Source: Bacteroidota bacterium
GTDB taxonomy: Bacteria; Bacteroidota; Bacteroidia; Flavobacteriales; Flavobacteriaceae
DNA: 7,559 nucleotides
NCBI GenBank assembly: GCA_004356305.1
Contig: SMXJ01000146.1
Location: forward strand, 1-7,559
Reading direction: 5' to 3'
Shown here: positions 4,728 through 7,559 of the stretch, one piece after another
How positions within the stretch are numbered: position 1 is the first letter of the stretch
Layout: each line of letters starts with the position of its first letter
Position numbers and translations under genes: made by a program
Notes under the pieces: model-generated
The model's database searches: none
Seen by the model: only the letters and a program-made list of their open reading frames with translations
Told to the model about the DNA's origin: nothing

Positions 4728-7328
4728 TTAGAAATCCAGCTTCAAACTCATATTAAATGTTCTTCCAACCCCTAATACATAACCAAAAGCATCTTTTCGA
4801 TTGATATAGGGCTCATTAAACAAATTAAATACATTTCCTCTAAAGGTAAGTCTTTGATCACCTACTTTAAATTTATAGGTTAAACCTGTGTCCACCACAC
4901 TATAAGAGGGTAGCTTAGTGGCTCGAAATTGCATTCCTGTCAATGCAGTGTCTACCACGTCCTGAGGATCGACAAATTCGTACAGATCCGTATAGAAATT
5001 ATAATCCAGGTCAAAATTTAACCCATCACAGAACTTGATCGTAAGTCCGGCACCAAACGAAGTTTGAGCAGCATTACCAACTTTTACATTATCTAGGTTA
5101 ACCTGTCCATCTGTTATAATAAATTCCCCGGTATCATCATTTTGTAATGTAAAAGGCGTTACTCCATCAAATCTCCAATCTCCAACCGAGCCAAACCCAC
5201 GAAGTGTCCAGTTACCGTCCGGACGATATTGGATATCCACCTCGATACCTTTGTGAACCTGAGTGACATCTGTCATTCTATATGTAGATGTTTCTTCTTT
5301 ACCTACTTCCGGACCATTAACGCTAATGAATCTATTTCCCCACTCGGTGAAGTAAGCATCTATGTTTAATTTAAAGTGCCCGGCTTCATAGCGATATCCT
5401 GTCTCAAGGCCTATAATTTCTTCATTGTCAACATCCGGCTTCACAAGATCATTCGAATTTCTGATATCTGCAAAGATGTTATCTAAGTAAGGTTGTCTTG
5501 AATAAAATCCCCCGTTAAAAAACAAAGCGTTTTCTTCATCTATGTCAAACCCAAATCCTCCTTTCAAATTATATCCGGTTTTCTTCAACTCTTCAGATTT
5601 CCCTAGACCATTTCCTGTTCCTAAGAATCTACCTTCTCTTAGGAAGGATTGTGTTGAAAGTGCACCCTGGAAGAATACTGAAAAACCATCTGTTGAGTAT
5701 TCAGCCTGACCGAATCCTCCTAAATAATTAATAGTTTCAGAATAGTCATATTGGGTACGATTAGCTTCATCTGCAAAATTGGTCAATGCAACCCATGGAT
5801 TCGCTTCGAACTCCTCGGAGAATTGATACGTATCCGGTCTGTCTGTTCTAAAATTATCTTGGAAAGCAGTTAGACCTAACAAATTGTTTACTTGTCTAAA
5901 GTGGTCCCCGGTGTATAATCTTCCATCGAAACCTACATTGAAATTCCAATTTTCGCCTCCATCAATATTTAAGCTGGAGAGCAAACCATACCAGTTATGA
6001 TTATTAACGGAAGCTCTTCTTATGTATGAATCACTAAAGTTACCAACTCCATTTTCTGCTGTAGCTATATTATTTAGAACAATTTGATCAAAATCTATCT
6101 CATCGCGGTTTGCACCGGGTCCTCCTACTCTAACTCTTCCTCTACCAAGACCTCCGGTTCCACCACCACGGCCCCAGGATGCATAAAGTACAGTAGATAG
6201 ATCCAAATTCTCATTAATATCGAAGTCCCAGTTCAAGTTAGCAACAGGTTTGTGATAGTAGTTTCTTCTTTCTGTGAAGCGCTCTCCATCAAGGAAACCT
6301 GAATTTGAATTTTGTTTTTCTCCTAATTCTTCAAAATCTTCAAGACTATCTGAGAAATTCTGGTCGTGCCATTGAGGCGCTCCTGTGATCAAGAAATTAA
6401 AAGTATGTTGTTCGTTCGGTATATAACCAACAGAGAACAAATAGTTTTGCCCCTGGCCTGCGGTACCGATTGCATATTTTCTAAAGGCCTGCCAATGGTC
6501 AACCATCACGGAAAATCCCCAGCCACTATCGCTTAAACCTGTATTATAGTTGACAGTTCCTTTAAAGAAACTGTCATTACCAACCATGAATCGTACAGAT
6601 CCTCCCTCTCTTTTATCTGTAGTTCTTGAGATAATGTTCACTGTACCCCCAACAGACGAAATTGCCAGTTTTGAAGAACCCAATCCTCTTTGAACCTGTA
6701 CCGCACTAGCGACATCAGCCATTCCGGCCCAGTTGGACCAGAACATTCTTCCATCCTCCACACTGTTGATGGGCTGTCCATTCAGTAAGAAGGCTGTATT
6801 CGAATCGTCAAATCCACGTAAAAATATGGCACTATCTCCAAAACCCCCATTTTGGCTGGCTACATATACAGAAGGTGTATTTTTCATAACCTCGGTAAAT
6901 TCCCGGTTACCGGAAGACTTGAGTTGGATCTCTTCTCCTTTGATCGTGGAGACGGCTACCGGAGTTTTTCTATCTTCGGCTAAATCGATTATTCCTACTC
7001 CCACGATGACTACTTCCGATAGTGTATTCGAATCAGCTTGAAGTACAAGATTCCCCAGAGCCATAGTTCCCCCAACTAAGGTGAACGCAATAGATTGACT
7101 TGCAAATCCTATATACCTTATCTCAATAGTTCCAGAATCAGAACTCACTTGAAGGCTAAAGTTTCCGTCAAAATCAGTTATGGCACCATTGAGTGTTCCA
7201 ACTTCGATAACGGTTGCACCGGATAGTGGCCCGCCTAGGTCGGAGTCGGTCACATTACCGGTAACGGTTCCTTGTGAAAAGACAGCAAAACTGCCTAATA
7301 AAAATGTAAATAGTAAAAGTTGTTTCAT
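4728..7328 (-). CDS. TonB-dependent outer-membrane receptor, complete
   Basis: The 866-residue product begins with a signal peptide (1-19, MKQLLLFTFLLGSFAVFSQ). A carboxypeptidase-D regulatory-like domain follows at about 20-99 (VTGNVTD, GATVIEVGT, TDFDGNFSL, IRYIGF). A TonB-box-like strand EVVIVGVGI is at 105-113. The plug spans about 117-236 with NTPSVYVAS, FLRGFDDSNTAFLLNG, VQRGLGSSK and GGTVNIISRTT. A 22-stranded-type beta barrel fills the rest and ends in MSLKLDF, with the terminal Phe expected for outer-membrane insertion. Length and layout are normal for the family, and it is not broken. It imports some substrate across the outer membrane with TonB energy; iron complexes and glycans are common choices, but nothing here decides. 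No SusD-like gene is adjacent in the window, which argues against a classic SusC pair. A Gly/Arg-rich stretch at 386-408 probably lies in a loop. It has its own terminator, so it is probably a single-gene unit. Confidence 0.95.
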   Translation of the reverse strand: MKQLLLFTFLLGSFAVFSQGTVTGNVTDSDLGGPLSGATVIEVGTLNGAITDFDGNFSLQVSSDSGTIEIRYIGFASQSIAFTLVGGTMALGNLVLQADSNTLSEVVIVGVGIIDLAEDRKTPVAVSTIKGEEIQLKSSGNREFTEVMKNTPSVYVASQNGGFGDSAIFLRGFDDSNTAFLLNGQPINSVEDGRMFWSNWAGMADVASAVQVQRGLGSSKLAISSVGGTVNIISRTTDKREGGSVRFMVGNDSFFKGTVNYNTGLSDSGWGFSVMVDHWQAFRKYAIGTAGQGQNYLFSVGYIPNEQHTFNFLITGAPQWHDQNFSDSLEDFEELGEKQNSNSGFLDGERFTERRNYYHKPVANLNWDFDINENLDLSTVLYASWGRGGGTGGLGRGRVRVGGPGANRDEIDFDQIVLNNIATAENGVGNFSDSYIRRASVNNHNWYGLLSSLNIDGGENWNFNVGFDGRLYTGDHFRQVNNLLGLTAFQDNFRTDRPDTYQFSEEFEANPWVALTNFADEANRTQYDYSETINYLGGFGQAEYSTDGFSVFFQGALSTQSFLREGRFLGTGNGLGKSEELKKTGYNLKGGFGFDIDEENALFFNGGFYSRQPYLDNIFADIRNSNDLVKPDVDNEEIIGLETGYRYEAGHFKLNIDAYFTEWGNRFISVNGPEVGKEETSTYRMTDVTQVHKGIEVDIQYRPDGNWTLRGFGSVGDWRFDGVTPFTLQNDDTGEFIITDGQVNLDNVKVGNAAQTSFGAGLTIKFCDGLNFDLDYNFYTDLYEFVDPQDVVDTALTGMQFRATKLPSYSVVDTGLTYKFKVGDQRLTFRGNVFNLFNEPYINRKDAFGYVLGVGRTFNMSLKLDF

Positions 7329-7559
7329 AAGTGATTGTTTAATTAGTAATTTTTGCTAAAACACTCCTATTGAGTCATTTTCTTAAGTTGAATTTGTAAA
7401 AAAACACCAACAAAAGTTATCCCTAAAAATAAGTTAAATTTATACAACTACCCGATCCTAAATGGCTTAGATAACAATAATTTATTAACAAATTTATAGT
7501 TAGATGATTAGTACATAATACAATCCAGTTGAACCTTGAGAGGCTCAATAAAATTGAAA
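7329..7559. other. AT-rich upstream region of the right-hand receptor, no gene seen
   Basis: No coding frame or RNA gene could be supported. The region is rich in A and T runs and should contain the receptor's promoter and leader. A small inverted repeat TTGAG-AGG-CTCAA lies at 7536-7548. It is too weak, and lacks a T-run, to call a terminator for whatever lies beyond the right edge. Confidence 0.7.
7489..7524 (-). promoter_or_regulatory. Weak candidate promoter for the right-hand receptor gene
   Basis: TAAATTTG (7496-7489, minus strand) is a full match to the -7 box TAnnTTTG. An ATTG (7524-7521) lies 24 bases upstream, a little long for -33. It would give a leader of about 155 bases. In such AT-rich DNA a chance match is quite possible. 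Confidence 0.3.

Noticed and set aside
6733..7041. Plus-strand open frame of 102 codons
   Set aside because: It is opposite the plug region of the right-hand receptor, and its length reflects the composition of that gene.
7536..7548. Terminator for a gene beyond the right edge
   Set aside because: The stem has only five pairs, is AT/GC mixed, and has no T-run on either strand.

Overview
The window looks like chromosomal DNA of a marine-type Bacteroidota, most likely a member of the Flavobacteriaceae. Three things point there. The DNA is AT-rich. There are two large TonB-dependent outer-membrane receptors (TBDRs), each with the N-terminal carboxypeptidase-D-regulatory-like domain typical of this phylum. 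Start codons lack a clear Shine-Dalgarno sequence, and several upstream regions carry matches to the Bacteroidota sigma factor -7 box TAnnTTTG. No phage, insertion sequence, CRISPR array, tRNA or rRNA was seen.

Layout, left to right. (1) 1-2648, minus strand: a TBDR whose C-terminus runs off the left edge. (2) 2649-2982: a divergent intergenic region with a good promoter match for the receptor, a weaker one for the gene to the right, and several inverted repeats in the receptor's predicted long leader. (3) 2983-4053, plus strand: a secreted endonuclease/exonuclease/phosphatase (EEP) superfamily phosphodiesterase with all core catalytic motifs. (4) 4054-4178: a short convergent gap filled by a composite inverted repeat. 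(5) 4179-4622, minus strand: a small four-helix membrane protein with histidines in its helices, cytochrome-b-like. (6) 4623-4727: a compact spacer with a strong intrinsic terminator for the gene to the right and a possible promoter for the small membrane protein. (7) 4728-7328, minus strand: a second, complete TBDR of a different subtype. (8) 7329-7559: an AT-rich upstream region without a gene.

How the genes may work together. The left receptor and the phosphodiesterase are divergent neighbours that share one control region. An exported phosphodiesterase beside an energised outer-membrane importer fits scavenging of phosphodiester compounds (nucleic acids or similar polymers), but this is inference. 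Nothing in the sequence names the substrate. The second receptor has its own terminator and probably its own promoter, so it looks like an independent unit. No SusD-like partner is visible for either receptor.

Overall this is a fairly ordinary region. The parts most worth a second look are the receptor-nuclease pairing, the structured leader of the left receptor, and the composite repeat between the convergent genes. I did not see a clear new defence, mobile or RNA-based system.
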